From a virus, in IMG/VR virus record IMGVR_UViG_3300032050_006297, positions 1 through 47,520 of that record: a DNA stretch of 47,520 nt; one strand, given 5' to 3'. Positions 37,340-45,773 of this stretch are shown one piece after another. The notes under the pieces are model-generated. The model was not told where the DNA came from, ran no database searches, and worked only from the letters and a program-made list of their open reading frames with translations. Each line of letters starts with the position of its first letter. The first letter of the stretch is position 1. Both the position numbers and the translations under genes were made by a program.

Positions 37340-39549
37340 GAATCACTGAATACACGAGCGCACAAGCTACTGAACAAAAGGACTTCAGAGACATTGTGCA
37401 ATTCTTTTGGGATATAAAAAGAGGGAGGTGGGAGGATATAGTAACTCCCTACCGTAACATGAAAACCAAAGAAGAACAAAAAGCCGCAAAGAGCAAAATG
37501 CCAGCTTTTGCAATGTCAGGAGAGTTCCAAGGCAGAGGCGTCGCATCACTGGTAAAACATAACGGCGTCATCTGCATGGATATCGACGATCAAGACAATA
37601 TAGACATAAACGAAAAGATTGATAAACTTCGAGCCGATAAGCATATCCTAGCACTTCATATGTCACTCGGTGGTTATGGATACGCTGCTTATTTTAAGAT
37701 TGACCCAAACAAGCACCTTGAATCATTCGAAGGCCTTGAAGACTATCTACTCGAAAACTATCAACTCGAATGCGATCCATCATGCAAAGATATAAGCAGA
37801 TTGCGTTTTGTATCCTATGATCCTAACATAGTCACTAATGATCCGGACAAAGTACCAGTATTCACACGATACAGAAAGAAAGTAGCTCAAACAGCACCAA
37901 AGGTTATGCACGCCATAATCGAACCGGATGTAGAGCACATGATAAAACAACTCCGAGCAAGACGCATCGATTTAGTGAATGACTATGGCGATTGGGTTAA
38001 TGTCGGTAGAGCACTTGCTACCGAATATGGTGAACGCGGCCGCGACTTCTTTCACCAAATATCCGAGATCAATAGCAATAAATACGACGCACAAAAGACT
38101 GATAAAAAGTATGACAATATACTTGCAACTAATAAAGGCGTCATAGGTATTGGAACTCTATTCTATCTATGCAAAAAGTATAACATTGACATTCAAACCG
38201 AAAGAACAAAGAAGTGGGAGGCTGCAGCTACTTCAATGGTGCGTAATGGACGCATGAGTAAAGATGATATCAAGCGCTCTGTTGGTAAACTTGCCGAATC
38301 TGAAGGCGAAGACCCAAAAGAAGCACTGGAAATAGCAGATAAAGTCATAAATACACCAAAAGAACAGCTCAAAAAGGAAAAAGACGACAATATCATTCCT
38401 CTTATGAAGGTAATGCTAAAAGAATTTGACCTCAAACGCAATGAATTAACTCATGAAATCGAATATAAAGGCAAAGCGATTACTGATACAGATATGAATA
38501 GCATTTACATCCAATTGACTGAGTCTCTTGGGCCTAAATGCACTCAAACATACTTTAATGCCATAATATACTCGGACTTTATACCTACATACAACCCATT
38601 TCTAGAGTTTTTTGAGTTACATAAGAGTAAAACAGCCGAAAACTGCATAGAAAAATTAGCTAATTGTATAACCTTTGATAATCAAGGTACTCCATACGAA
38701 GAATACGAGGCCTACGCACATAGATTCTTGCAAAAGTGGATAGTTTCTATCGTTGCATCTATGCATGGGACTTATTCTCTCTTAATTCTGGTCTTAGTTG
38801 GTGGTCAAGGGATAGGAAAGACAAATTTCTTTCGTTGGCTACTACCAAAAGAGCTAATTAACTACTATGCAGAGTCAAAACTTGACCGAGGGAAAGACGA
38901 TGAAGTCCTTATGTGCAAAAAACTGATTATTTGTGATGATGAATTCTCCGGTAAGTCAAAATCGGAATACAAACACATCAAGGACATAAGCTCAAAGCAA
39001 ACTATCACTCTTAGATTGCCGTATGGACGCACTACGCAGGATTTTACACGATATGCCGTACTTTCAGGAACTTCAAATGACCTTGAGATCATAAACGACC
39101 CTACAGGGAACCGCCGTATCGTACCCCTAAACATAAAATCAATTGACTTTGACGCATATAATGCAATTGACAAAGCAGACTTATTCATGGAAGCATATCG
39201 CATCTATCACACCCAAGGCGATAGCTCTTGGCAACTCACTAAGGCTGATATTGAAACACTTAACCAGCTCTCTGCATATAATGAGCAAATCGATACAGTC
39301 GAAGAGTCAATCATGATGTTTTTTACGCAAACAGATGATTCATCTGAAGAGAATTGCAAGACAACAACCGAAATAATTGCACATATGATGCAATTTACAA
39401 AGCTCCACTTCAATCCGCAAAGGGTTGGTATCGCAATGAAGAATTTAGGCTTCGATAGGATCACCAAGCGCAGAAATGGCAAGCCAGTGAAGTGTTATAA
39501 GGTAAAACAAGTCCTTACTACACCATCCTACTACGACATTAATGGGTAA
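37336..39549 (+). CDS. Primase-helicase, BT4734-like, PriCT-2 and VirE domains (arm B)
   Basis: Homologue of the gene at 21-2255 with the same three parts: BT4734-like N-terminus (CMDIDDQDN, SLGGYGYAAYF), PriCT-2-like (DWVNVGRALATEYGE) and VirE helicase with Walker A GGQGIGKT near residue 490 and ICDDEFSGKS. Conservation is highest in the helicase part (TYSLLILVL, ESKLDRGKDDE, NDPTGNRRI) and lowest in the linker around 300-460 and at the C-terminus. Here the upstream initiator-like genes are visible and overlap by ATGA. Confidence 0.9.
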   Translation: MRITEYTSAQATEQKDFRDIVQFFWDIKRGRWEDIVTPYRNMKTKEEQKAAKSKMPAFAMSGEFQGRGVASLVKHNGVICMDIDDQDNIDINEKIDKLRADKHILALHMSLGGYGYAAYFKIDPNKHLESFEGLEDYLLENYQLECDPSCKDISRLRFVSYDPNIVTNDPDKVPVFTRYRKKVAQTAPKVMHAIIEPDVEHMIKQLRARRIDLVNDYGDWVNVGRALATEYGERGRDFFHQISEINSNKYDAQKTDKKYDNILATNKGVIGIGTLFYLCKKYNIDIQTERTKKWEAAATSMVRNGRMSKDDIKRSVGKLAESEGEDPKEALEIADKVINTPKEQLKKEKDDNIIPLMKVMLKEFDLKRNELTHEIEYKGKAITDTDMNSIYIQLTESLGPKCTQTYFNAIIYSDFIPTYNPFLEFFELHKSKTAENCIEKLANCITFDNQGTPYEEYEAYAHRFLQKWIVSIVASMHGTYSLLILVLVGGQGIGKTNFFRWLLPKELINYYAESKLDRGKDDEVLMCKKLIICDDEFSGKSKSEYKHIKDISSKQTITLRLPYGRTTQDFTRYAVLSGTSNDLEIINDPTGNRRIVPLNIKSIDFDAYNAIDKADLFMEAYRIYHTQGDSSWQLTKADIETLNQLSAYNEQIDTVEESIMMFFTQTDDSSEENCKTTTEIIAHMMQFTKLHFNPQRVGIAMKNLGFDRITKRRNGKPVKCYKVKQVLTTPSYYDING

Positions 39550-39576
39550 ATTTAACAAAAACTGCCCTATTCAAAA

Positions 39577-39790
39577 TGTAGTAAGACTTAGCAAAAAAAA
39601 GCCCTAAAACTATTATACAATTACATATACATATAGGCCAATATACTAGTACTCTTATTATTCTATAATAGTTTATTTTAAATATTTACTTACTACACTT
39701 ACTACACTTATGTAAGTCACTAAATTACAACAACTTACGATGTAGTAAGACTTAAAAAACTCTTACTACACTCTTACTACACTTACTACA
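39577..39790. repeat. Origin-like region with seven CTTACTACA 9-mers (arm B)
   Basis: Exact CTTACTACA lies at 39689-39697, 39698-39706, 39762-39770, 39773-39781 and 39782-39790, and its complement TGTAGTAAG at 39577-39585 and 39741-39749. Both complements extend to the 14-mer TGTAGTAAGACTTA. The block fills the gap between primase-helicase and SF2 helicase with AT-rich sequence between the clusters. It is most likely an iteron-type origin. The last repeat ends two bases before the helicase ATG, so the binding protein could also control that gene. Confidence 0.68.
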
Positions 39791-39792
39791 TT

Positions 39793-41220
39793 ATGATTTC
39801 ACTAAGACCATACCAACAAATTGCTATCCAAAACCTTCGACAAGCCTATGCTGATGGCCACAAAAAAGTCATTCTTTGCGCTCCGACCGGAGCGGGAAAA
39901 ACGGTTATGTTCTCTGCTATCGCTCAAGGCGCACTGCAGAAAGGCAAAAGAGTGATGATACTTACCGACCGAGGCGAACTGCTATGGCAAGCAGGCGGGG
40001 CGCTTAATAACCTTGCAATCGTGCCGGAACTCATTACAGCCGAAACTACCAGAGTCAACTCAAGCCAGCGTATTTTCGTTGCTATGATCGAGACGATATA
40101 CCGCCGAGCTGAACAGCGGATCTACAGCGAACTGCTAAACAGCGTGGACTTATTCATATTTGATGAGTGCCATAAGAGGACATTTGATAAGATCGTAGCT
40201 CGATTACCTGAAAATGCAATGATACTTGGAGCGACGGCTACTCCGGTAAGGGATACAAGCGGCAAGCCATTAAAGGATATTTATACACACATTGTCGAAG
40301 CTGCAAGCATAACACACTTGGTAGATGAAGGGTATCTTGCAAATCCTCACTATTATTCAGTCGCAGTGGATTTGAAGAACATAGGGACAAAAGGTGGAGA
40401 CTTTGACATGGATGCTTTGGCAAGGCACTACCAAACTACCGAGCTATACAAGGGCGTTGTGGATAATTACAAGAAGCACGCGAATGGGACAAAGGCTTTG
40501 CTCTTTGCCCCTAATTTAGATAGTGCTCATGAGGTATTGCAAGAAATACAGAAAGCAGGTTATCAAGCAAAGAGCTTAGACGCATCTGCAAGCCGCGAGG
40601 AGAGGCGAAATACATTAAAGTGGTATAAAGAGACGGCTGGATCATTTTTGGTGAATGTAGGGCTTTTTACGACAGGGTTTGATGAACCTACAGTAGAGAC
40701 AGTTATTTTATACCGTGCAACTAAAAGTCTTGCATTATATTTGCAAATGATTGGACGCGGATCTCGGACTACCGAAAACAAAAAAGATTTCAGAGTTCTT
40801 GACTTTGGTAATAACTTAGCAAGGTTCGGTGTATGGGATGCAGATAGAGAGTGGAGCTTAGATGAGAAAGTAAAGAAGAAGACTCCAGGCGTTCCTCCGA
40901 TGAAGCATTGTCCACAATGCGAGAGCATGAATCACATAAGCGCAAAAGATTGTGCATGGTGTGGATTACCATTTGAGAAGAGCGATGACGAGAAGATCCG
41001 AGAATATGTGATGCTGGAAAAATGGGAAGCAAGGCGCAAGGCTGTTAACTCCGATGCAAAGGATTGGGCTTTGTTAACCAAGGCAAAGAAGGTAAGTGCT
41101 TTTTGGGTATTGCATAAATGCTGCAAGACCATGGAAGATGCAGAGAATTACCGAGATGCCATGGGATATAAAAAAGGATGGTTATATTACCACAAAGATA
41201 GAACAGGACACTTGAGATGA
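39793..41220 (+). CDS. Superfamily 2 DEAD/DEAH-type DNA helicase (arm B)
   Basis: The 475-residue homologue of 2469-3887 has the same motifs: APTGAGKT, DECH, GATATP, TTGFDEP, QMIGRGSR and a CPQC...CAWCG zinc ribbon. It starts at ATG two bases after an origin repeat. Identity is very high in the first 130 residues and lower around the ATATP-following insertion. The stop overlaps the next gene (ATGA). Likely role: fork or recombination helicase. Confidence 0.92.
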   Translation: MISLRPYQQIAIQNLRQAYADGHKKVILCAPTGAGKTVMFSAIAQGALQKGKRVMILTDRGELLWQAGGALNNLAIVPELITAETTRVNSSQRIFVAMIETIYRRAEQRIYSELLNSVDLFIFDECHKRTFDKIVARLPENAMILGATATPVRDTSGKPLKDIYTHIVEAASITHLVDEGYLANPHYYSVAVDLKNIGTKGGDFDMDALARHYQTTELYKGVVDNYKKHANGTKALLFAPNLDSAHEVLQEIQKAGYQAKSLDASASREERRNTLKWYKETAGSFLVNVGLFTTGFDEPTVETVILYRATKSLALYLQMIGRGSRTTENKKDFRVLDFGNNLARFGVWDADREWSLDEKVKKKTPGVPPMKHCPQCESMNHISAKDCAWCGLPFEKSDDEKIREYVMLEKWEARRKAVNSDAKDWALLTKAKKVSAFWVLHKCCKTMEDAENYRDAMGYKKGWLYYHKDRTGHLR

Positions 41221-41378
41221 CTACCGAGCAATGGCTTAACGATATGATAGACGATATAGTCATGGAATACGGCGTGTCTCATGATATTGCAAGGGTTATG
41301 CTGTATGCTTGGCTTGCAGAGGTTTTGCGCTGGAGTCCGAAGTTTTACGCTATGATGGAGTATTTGCTGAATGAGTGA
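41217..41378 (+). CDS. Small conserved protein of 53 residues (arm B)
   Basis: Counterpart of 3884-4051. It reads MTTEQWLNDMIDDIVMEYG, then VSHDIARVM and a C-terminal EYLLNE. It overlaps the helicase stop by ATGA and the next gene by 8 bases. Conservation of reading frame, length and placement in both arms is the evidence for a gene. Function unknown. Confidence 0.7.
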   Translation: MTTEQWLNDMIDDIVMEYGVSHDIARVMLYAWLAEVLRWSPKFYAMMEYLLNE

Positions 41379-41691
41379 GCAACAACTACAAGCGCACTGT
41401 TTTACATGGCATTGGAATAATTGCCCTGAAGAGCGCGGGCTTTTGTACATGAATCACAATAACCCCCGCGACGCGAGGCAAGGCGCTCAGCTTAAGGTGA
41501 TGGGTATGATATCGGGCGTTGCAGATATGACTTACCTATCCAAGAGCGGTCCGATATTCTTGGAGTTCAAGACCGCGACGGGACGGCAAACAGACCGCCA
41601 AAAGTGGTGGCAGGCGCAAGTCGAAGCGGTGGGGTATCGATATTGCATAATAAGAAATTTCGAAGAGTTTGTAAAGTCCATAGATATTTGA
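41371..41691 (+). CDS. VRR-NUC domain nuclease (arm B)
   Basis: The 106-residue homologue of 4048-4371 has the core GVADMTYL, the E-x-K in FLEFKTATGRQT and KWWQAQ. The N-terminal half is almost unchanged from arm A (TWHWNN, LLYMNHNNPRDAR). In this arm the methyltransferase gene at 41705 follows directly; there is no C5 DNA methyltransferase or promoter in between. Confidence 0.82.
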   Translation: MSEQQLQAHCFTWHWNNCPEERGLLYMNHNNPRDARQGAQLKVMGMISGVADMTYLSKSGPIFLEFKTATGRQTDRQKWWQAQVEAVGYRYCIIRNFEEFVKSIDI

Positions 41692-41704
41692 GTATATTAC
41701 ACTT

Positions 41705-42286
41705 ATGAATCATTACTACCAAAACATTCAAGGCTGGTTTGACTATGAAGAGATAATCAAGCTAGCAATTGACAAAGCCGAAGACGGCGCAAAGTTTGTA
41801 GAGATCGGAGCTTGGAAAGGCAAGAGCGCCGCTTATGCAGGGGTGGAAATTCTTAACAGCGGTAAGGATATTACCTACTATGCTGTAGATCATTTCCTAG
41901 GCTCTGAAGAGCACCGCAACCCCGTGAGTGACTTTTACGACTTTAAGTGCCAAAGTGGTGAATTACGAACGGAATATCATGCAAACATCGAGCCTGTTAG
42001 CAAGGTGATCAAAACCTACGACATGACAAGCGCGCAAGCGTCTAAGAATTTCAAGAAGCGAAGCGTTGACTTTATCTTCATTGACGGCTCGCATGACTTC
42101 GACTCGGTATGCAGCGATATTGAGATATGGCTACCGAAACTCAAGCCGGGCGGAATGATCGGCGGTCACGATTATACGACGCATGAAACAGTCAAACAAG
42201 CAGTCGACACATATTTTACGGACTTGCAAATTATCGGCAAGTCATGGTTATACATTTCAAGGAGTGGAGAGAATGGCAAAGATTGA
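41705..42286 (+). CDS. Class I SAM-dependent methyltransferase, Methyltransf_24 type (arm B)
   Basis: The 193-residue homologue of 5164-5745 has FVEIGAWKGKSAAYAG, VDHFLG, DFIFIDGSHD and GGMIGGHDY. The start is ATG rather than GTG. A stretch ATATTTGAGTATATTACAC lies just upstream and could hold a weak promoter, but the CTAAGTCC box is missing. It overlaps the DUF3127 gene by 14 bases. Target unknown; neighbouring glycosyltransferases suggest glycan methylation. Confidence 0.85.
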   Translation: MNHYYQNIQGWFDYEEIIKLAIDKAEDGAKFVEIGAWKGKSAAYAGVEILNSGKDITYYAVDHFLGSEEHRNPVSDFYDFKCQSGELRTEYHANIEPVSKVIKTYDMTSAQASKNFKKRSVDFIFIDGSHDFDSVCSDIEIWLPKLKPGGMIGGHDYTTHETVKQAVDTYFTDLQIIGKSWLYISRSGENGKD

Positions 42287-42596
42287 GATTAGCGGCGAGG
42301 TGGTGTATGTCGGAGCGCCTGTAAAGTATTCCGATAAGTTTACCAAAGCGGAGATCGTGGTAAAGGACTCGACAAGCAAGTATCCAGAGTTTATCAAGTT
42401 CGAGGCGATTAACGACAAGGTCGAACTCATGCGAGGCTATCCAGTTGGTACTCAAGTAATTGCAGAGGGTTTTGTCGGTGGCAAGGAATACCAAAAGAAA
42501 GAAGGCGGGATAGGATACATCACAAGTATCAAGCTCGCTAAGATTTATGAAAACAAGCCAGCGCCTGTAGAGGTCCCCGATGCTATACCATTTTGA
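42273..42596 (+). CDS. DUF3127 protein, single-stranded-DNA-binding-like (arm B)
   Basis: The start at ATG 42273, after AAGGAGTGGAGAG, is chosen because similarity with the arm A protein begins there (KIEISGEV); the frame is open further upstream. The 107 residues include YSDKFTKAEIVVKDSTS, YPEFIKFEAINDK and the SSB-like tip DAIPF. Same length as in arm A. Confidence 0.8.
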   Translation: MAKIEISGEVVYVGAPVKYSDKFTKAEIVVKDSTSKYPEFIKFEAINDKVELMRGYPVGTQVIAEGFVGGKEYQKKEGGIGYITSIKLAKIYENKPAPVEVPDAIPF

Positions 42597-42840
42597 CGAT
42601 CACTTTGACGAGATGCCTACCCTTGACTGGGAGGAACTCAAAGACAAAGACTTCAAGACCGAGATAATGAAAAACGGCGTGCCTTTCGAGGCGCGTCTGT
42701 TTCTCGCGGGTTCGGGATGGAAGCTGAAGTTAACTAACAAGGTAACAGGCCGATACGCTTTGGAGCTTCGCTTCCGTAATATGAGTCTTAACGATGCGAT
42801 GGTAAAAGCGGAGTTTTACATATTGGAGAACTTGGAATGA
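42580..42840 (+). CDS. Conserved hypothetical protein of 86 residues (arm B)
   Basis: Homologue of 6049-6306, overlapping the DUF3127 gene by 17 bases in the same way. Conserved KNGVPFEARLF, KLTNKVTGRYALELRFRN and the NDAMVKAEFYILENLE end. Function unknown; the fixed partnership with DUF3127 suggests joint action. Its stop overlaps the start of the GT25-like gene, which is inserted here compared with arm A. Confidence 0.75.
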   Translation: MLYHFDDHFDEMPTLDWEELKDKDFKTEIMKNGVPFEARLFLAGSGWKLKLTNKVTGRYALELRFRNMSLNDAMVKAEFYILENLE

Positions 42841-43442
42841 GACTATCCGAGTGTGATGTTAGGTATATCAATTTAGATACGGCTCTTAGCAATCGAATAG
42901 AGATGGAGCGCCAGTTTGGAATGCTTGGCATGAATAAGACCGAGCGGATAAGTGCAAAGACAATACCAGCGCCAAGCGGTTCTAAATTTGATAAGCACTT
43001 TGTCGGATGTGGCCAGTCTCATATAGACGCCCTGCAGTCAGGTGAAGCGCCGTTGCTAATACTTGAAGACGATGCACAAGTTACCGAAGACTACCGAGAA
43101 GAGATAGATATTCCACACGGCGCGGATGCGATCTATCTTGGTTGGTCAACAGCTAATAAGAGAATGACGGTAAAGAACTTCAGCGAACACTTGGTAAAGG
43201 TTACAGGCTTAGCGGCGGCTCATGCTATACTCTATTTGAGTAAACGATTTAAAGACTATGCAGAGAATGCAATCAGAGTTGCAATCTATGAAGAGCAAGT
43301 TCCTTTGGATGTGATGCTTGCGTATATTCAAAAAGACTTCAATGTCTATGCAGTTCGCAAGCCGTATTTTATTCAATCGAATGCACGATATTCGCTAAAC
43401 AAATGGGAATCACTAACAAGAGGCGAACTACATGAGACTTGA
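42837..43442 (+). CDS. GT25-like glycosyltransferase (arm B only)
   Basis: The 201 residues resemble GT25 enzymes of lipooligosaccharide synthesis: VRYINLDTALSNRIEMERQ at the N-terminus, GCGQSHIDAL, the LLILEDDAQV acidic motif, and a C-terminal YIQKDFNVYAV segment. It would add a sugar in the cytoplasm. The gene is absent from arm A, where the GT7-like gene directly follows the 85-residue protein gene. Gain or loss took place without disturbing the ATGA-type junctions. Confidence 0.8.
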   Translation: MRLSECDVRYINLDTALSNRIEMERQFGMLGMNKTERISAKTIPAPSGSKFDKHFVGCGQSHIDALQSGEAPLLILEDDAQVTEDYREEIDIPHGADAIYLGWSTANKRMTVKNFSEHLVKVTGLAAAHAILYLSKRFKDYAENAIRVAIYEEQVPLDVMLAYIQKDFNVYAVRKPYFIQSNARYSLNKWESLTRGELHET

Positions 43443-44067
43443 AGTAATTATTCCCTATCGCAATCGCGAGGCTCACATACGTAAGCAAGTGCCTCACCTG
43501 TTTAAGACGCTTGAGGCTCAAGGCTTGGACTTTGGTATTACCATTGTAGAGCAAGAAGAGGGAAAGCTCTTTAATACTGGCATGATGAAAAATATAGGAT
43601 TCCTAGAGTCGCAGCATGCTGACTACTTTTGCTTTCATGATGTGGATATGTACGCTCAAGATGCAGACTACTCACCAGTCACAATGCCCACTCACTTGGC
43701 AAGATATGTAGAGCAGTATGATTGGGATATACCTTACCGGGCTTACTTTGGCGGTGTGACGTTATTCGACAAGGAGAGTTACCGCAAAATAAACGGCTAC
43801 TCCAATGAATACTGGGGTTGGGCTGTTGACGATGACGATCTATATTGGAGATGCGTATTGACAGGCTTTGCAAGAAGGGAGGGCTGGTTCTACAGTGATG
43901 ATCATGACCGTGAGAACTATGACAAATGGCAAGAAGAAAACTGGGCTAAGTTTCAGGCTTCGCTTTTGGATACTGAAGCCAAGAGTGGAATTACAACAAC
44001 GGAATATACAATACTAGAGTCTAAGCAATTTAATCCACAGCTTAGACGTATTTTAGTTTCTATTTAG
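43432..44067 (+). CDS. GT7-like (beta-1,4-galactosyltransferase-type) glycosyltransferase (arm B)
   Basis: The 211-residue homologue of 6303-6935 keeps VIIPYRNREAH, KLFNTGMMKNIGF, FHDVDMYAQD, FGGVTLFD and NGYSNEYWGWAVDDDDL. W-G-W here matches the GT7 consensus even better than the arm A copy (L-G-W). It overlaps the GT25-like gene by 11 bases. The C-terminal 40 residues differ more, which may reflect a different acceptor. Confidence 0.83.
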   Translation: MRLEVIIPYRNREAHIRKQVPHLFKTLEAQGLDFGITIVEQEEGKLFNTGMMKNIGFLESQHADYFCFHDVDMYAQDADYSPVTMPTHLARYVEQYDWDIPYRAYFGGVTLFDKESYRKINGYSNEYWGWAVDDDDLYWRCVLTGFARREGWFYSDDHDRENYDKWQEENWAKFQASLLDTEAKSGITTTEYTILESKQFNPQLRRILVSI

Positions 44068-44078
44068 GAATAATCACA

Positions 44079-44345
44079 ATGGATGCAATTAAGACCTTTG
44101 TCCCTTTGGTCGCATTATCAGTCATTGCACTTGGTGCGACCTTAGGCGTGGGAGATGGGAGTTTTAGCACATTCGCGGTCGGTCTTAGCAAGTATGCACT
44201 TGCAGTTGGGGCGGCGTGGTTTGTGGATTCGTACTTAATCAAGGAGGTAAATACTCGTGAAATTATCGCACAAAATCCTATCGCTTACGCTCTTTACTTG
44301 TCTGCAAATATCATCACAGCCGCTCTCTGCTTCAGTCAGTCCTAA
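44079..44345 (+). CDS. Small membrane protein, probable holin (arm B)
   Basis: The 88-residue counterpart of 6949-7218 has almost identical hydrophobic segments (LVALSVIALGATLGVG, YALAVGAAWFVDSYL, YALYLSANIITAALCF). The last 89 bases also encode the endolysin start in another frame. The middle part is conserved even at the nucleotide level. Confidence 0.6.
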   Translation: MDAIKTFVPLVALSVIALGATLGVGDGSFSTFAVGLSKYALAVGAAWFVDSYLIKEVNTREIIAQNPIAYALYLSANIITAALCFSQS

Positions 44346-44814
44346 GGTTCTGCTTATAGCCAAGGGATTTATAGGCACGAAAGAAGAGGGCAATAACGGC
44401 GGCTACTGGGTTCGCCGCTTTCAAGCGAGCACTAAGAGCCCAAAGGGCGCTCAATGGTGTGCAAGTTTTGTCAACTTTTGTCTTGACTCTGCAGGGGTCA
44501 AGGGTTTGCCGTTTACTGGATCGGGCTTGGCTAGGCACTTCGCTACTCGGAATAAGACCATAAAGGCTACCAAGGTAATTGCTGAAAACATGACCTTACC
44601 ACCGGGCACAATCATTGTATGGCGGAGGGGAACTACTCCTTTTGGTCATGCAGGGATAGTAGATAAATGGCAAGGTAAAACAGGAACTACAGTCGAGGGC
44701 AATACAAGCTCCGGACTTCGCGGCTCTCAGCATGACGGCGATGGCGTTTGGGCAAGAACGCGAGTAATCAACCCTACCTCATACTTCAGGATTACGGATT
44801 TCGTTATTTATTAA
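44257..44814 (+). CDS. Secreted endolysin, CHAP/C40-like cysteine peptidase (arm B)
   Basis: The 185-residue homologue of 7130-7687 has GTG start, AAGGAGG ribosome site and a signal peptide (MKLSHKILSLTLFTCL ... LSAS). The catalytic GAQWCASFVNFC, FGHAGIV and VEGNTSS are unchanged. The signal peptide is the part that varies most, as expected for a region that must also encode the holin-like helix in another frame. Confidence 0.86.
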   Translation: MKLSHKILSLTLFTCLQISSQPLSASVSPKVLLIAKGFIGTKEEGNNGGYWVRRFQASTKSPKGAQWCASFVNFCLDSAGVKGLPFTGSGLARHFATRNKTIKATKVIAENMTLPPGTIIVWRRGTTPFGHAGIVDKWQGKTGTTVEGNTSSGLRGSQHDGDGVWARTRVINPTSYFRITDFVIY

Positions 44815-44825
44815 AAATAAAATTT

Positions 44826-44855
44826 CTAAGTCCGTTTTACTTGTGCTTATATTTG
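44826..44855 (+). promoter_or_regulatory. Putative late promoter (arm B)
   Basis: CTAAGTCC (44826-44833), fourteen bases, TATATTTG (44848-44855). Box, spacing and -7 element match the arm A promoter although eleven of the fourteen spacer bases differ. Confidence 0.62.
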
Positions 44856-44860
44856 TTTTG

Positions 44861-44929
44861 CCAACATAGGCACTCCTTATCTCATGCCTTCACTCCGCGG
44901 GCGGTCTGTTTAGGCAGACCGCTTGTTTT
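44861..44929 (+). ncRNA. Putative short late-leader RNA (arm B)
   Basis: RNA of about 69 nt predicted from TATATTTG to the terminator. The 5' half differs from arm A at only two or three positions, including the AGGCA/TGCCT pairing and both CACTCC copies, whereas the terminator stem is completely different in sequence. Such selective conservation in a non-coding stretch suggests a functional RNA or antitermination site. Confidence 0.45.
44900..44929 (+). terminator. Intrinsic terminator directly after the late promoter (arm B)
   Basis: Eight-pair stem GCGGTCTG / CAGACCGC with loop TTTAGG, extended by a G-U pair, then TTGTTTT. Same place and tail as in arm A with full compensatory change of the stem. 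Confidence 0.8.
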
Positions 44930-44941
44930 AAGATAGATACA

Positions 44942-45238
44942 ATGGACATATTTAGTGAACTCTTGCGTAATGTTCTAGCGACTCTGGTAAGTACGGTAAC
45001 GATTGTTATTATGTTTTTCAGATTCATGAATAGGGAACGCTTGCAACACGCAAAACAAATTGCAGATGTCATAGAGAAAACGGCAAAGCACGTATTCAAT
45101 ACTGCTACTTTAGAGCACCGCGTAGCTAACTTGGAAAAGACCGAGAAAGAGCAAGCGGAATCGATAGACAAGCAATTTGCTTTGGTTCACTCAAGACTTG
45201 ATCAGATCTACTCCATAATTGCAGGGCTTAACAAGTGA
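44942..45238 (+). CDS. Membrane-anchored coiled-coil protein, 98 residues (arm B)
   Basis: Counterpart of 7817-8113 with the same length, one N-terminal membrane helix (LRNVLATLVSTVTIVIMFF) and a coiled coil (LEHRVANLEKTEKEQAESID). Substitutions cluster in the coiled coil. First gene behind the promoter-terminator module; lysis accessory role suspected. Confidence 0.7.
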   Translation: MDIFSELLRNVLATLVSTVTIVIMFFRFMNRERLQHAKQIADVIEKTAKHVFNTATLEHRVANLEKTEKEQAESIDKQFALVHSRLDQIYSIIAGLNK

Positions 45239-45435
45239 GTTTGCACTTTGGCTTCAAATATTGGAACGAGCCTACGCCTGCGAAGATTCGCAGAGTCGCG
45301 GGAGCTTTAGCCGCCGCTGGCATTGCCGGTTGCGGTTTTGCCTATTTACGCGATAACTTGGCTTTGGCGATTACGCTGTTAAGTCTCGCAGTTGGTGGGT
45401 CTTTCATTGCAAAGCTATTTACGGATAAGCCATGA
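45235..45435 (+). CDS. Two-helix membrane protein, holin-like (arm B)
   Basis: The 66 residues are nearly identical to the arm A copy (8110-8310), with only a few changes (for example G for S in the first helix). GTG start in a GTGA overlap. Two membrane helices fit a class II holin or antiholin. Confidence 0.66.
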   Translation: MSLHFGFKYWNEPTPAKIRRVAGALAAAGIAGCGFAYLRDNLALAITLLSLAVGGSFIAKLFTDKP

Positions 45436-45773
45436 GAAGAGATAGATTCAATATAGCAATTTACCGAGGTGAGACTTTCTCACTTGCAGTTGAATTGAAA
45501 GACGGAGACGGCGCGGCTATTAGCTTGGTCAATGCGACGCTTACCGCTCAATGCAGAGTAAAGGCTACAAATGCGACGCTCTTTACTTTCAATACGACAA
45601 TAACATCACCTGCAAGCGATGGTAAGTTTTCAATCTCTTTGCCGGGTGCTACGAGCCTTGCACTAACACCGCAAAAGGGGCTAGTGTATGATGTTAAGAT
45701 TGCATGGCTTGGTGGTGATACAAAGTATTGGCTTGGTGGTGATTTGGATATTATCGATACGGTGACTTCATGA
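45432..45773 (+). CDS. Tail or baseplate protein, BppU N-domain-like (arm B)
   Basis: The 113-residue counterpart of 8307-8642 keeps IYRGETFSLAVELK, LTAQCRVKATNATLFTF and GKFSISLPGATSLALTP. The C-terminal WLGGD...ITDTVT-type end is also similar. Divergence is higher than in the membrane proteins before it, in line with a host-range module. Confidence 0.6.
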   Translation: MRRDRFNIAIYRGETFSLAVELKDGDGAAISLVNATLTAQCRVKATNATLFTFNTTITSPASDGKFSISLPGATSLALTPQKGLVYDVKIAWLGGDTKYWLGGDLDIIDTVTS

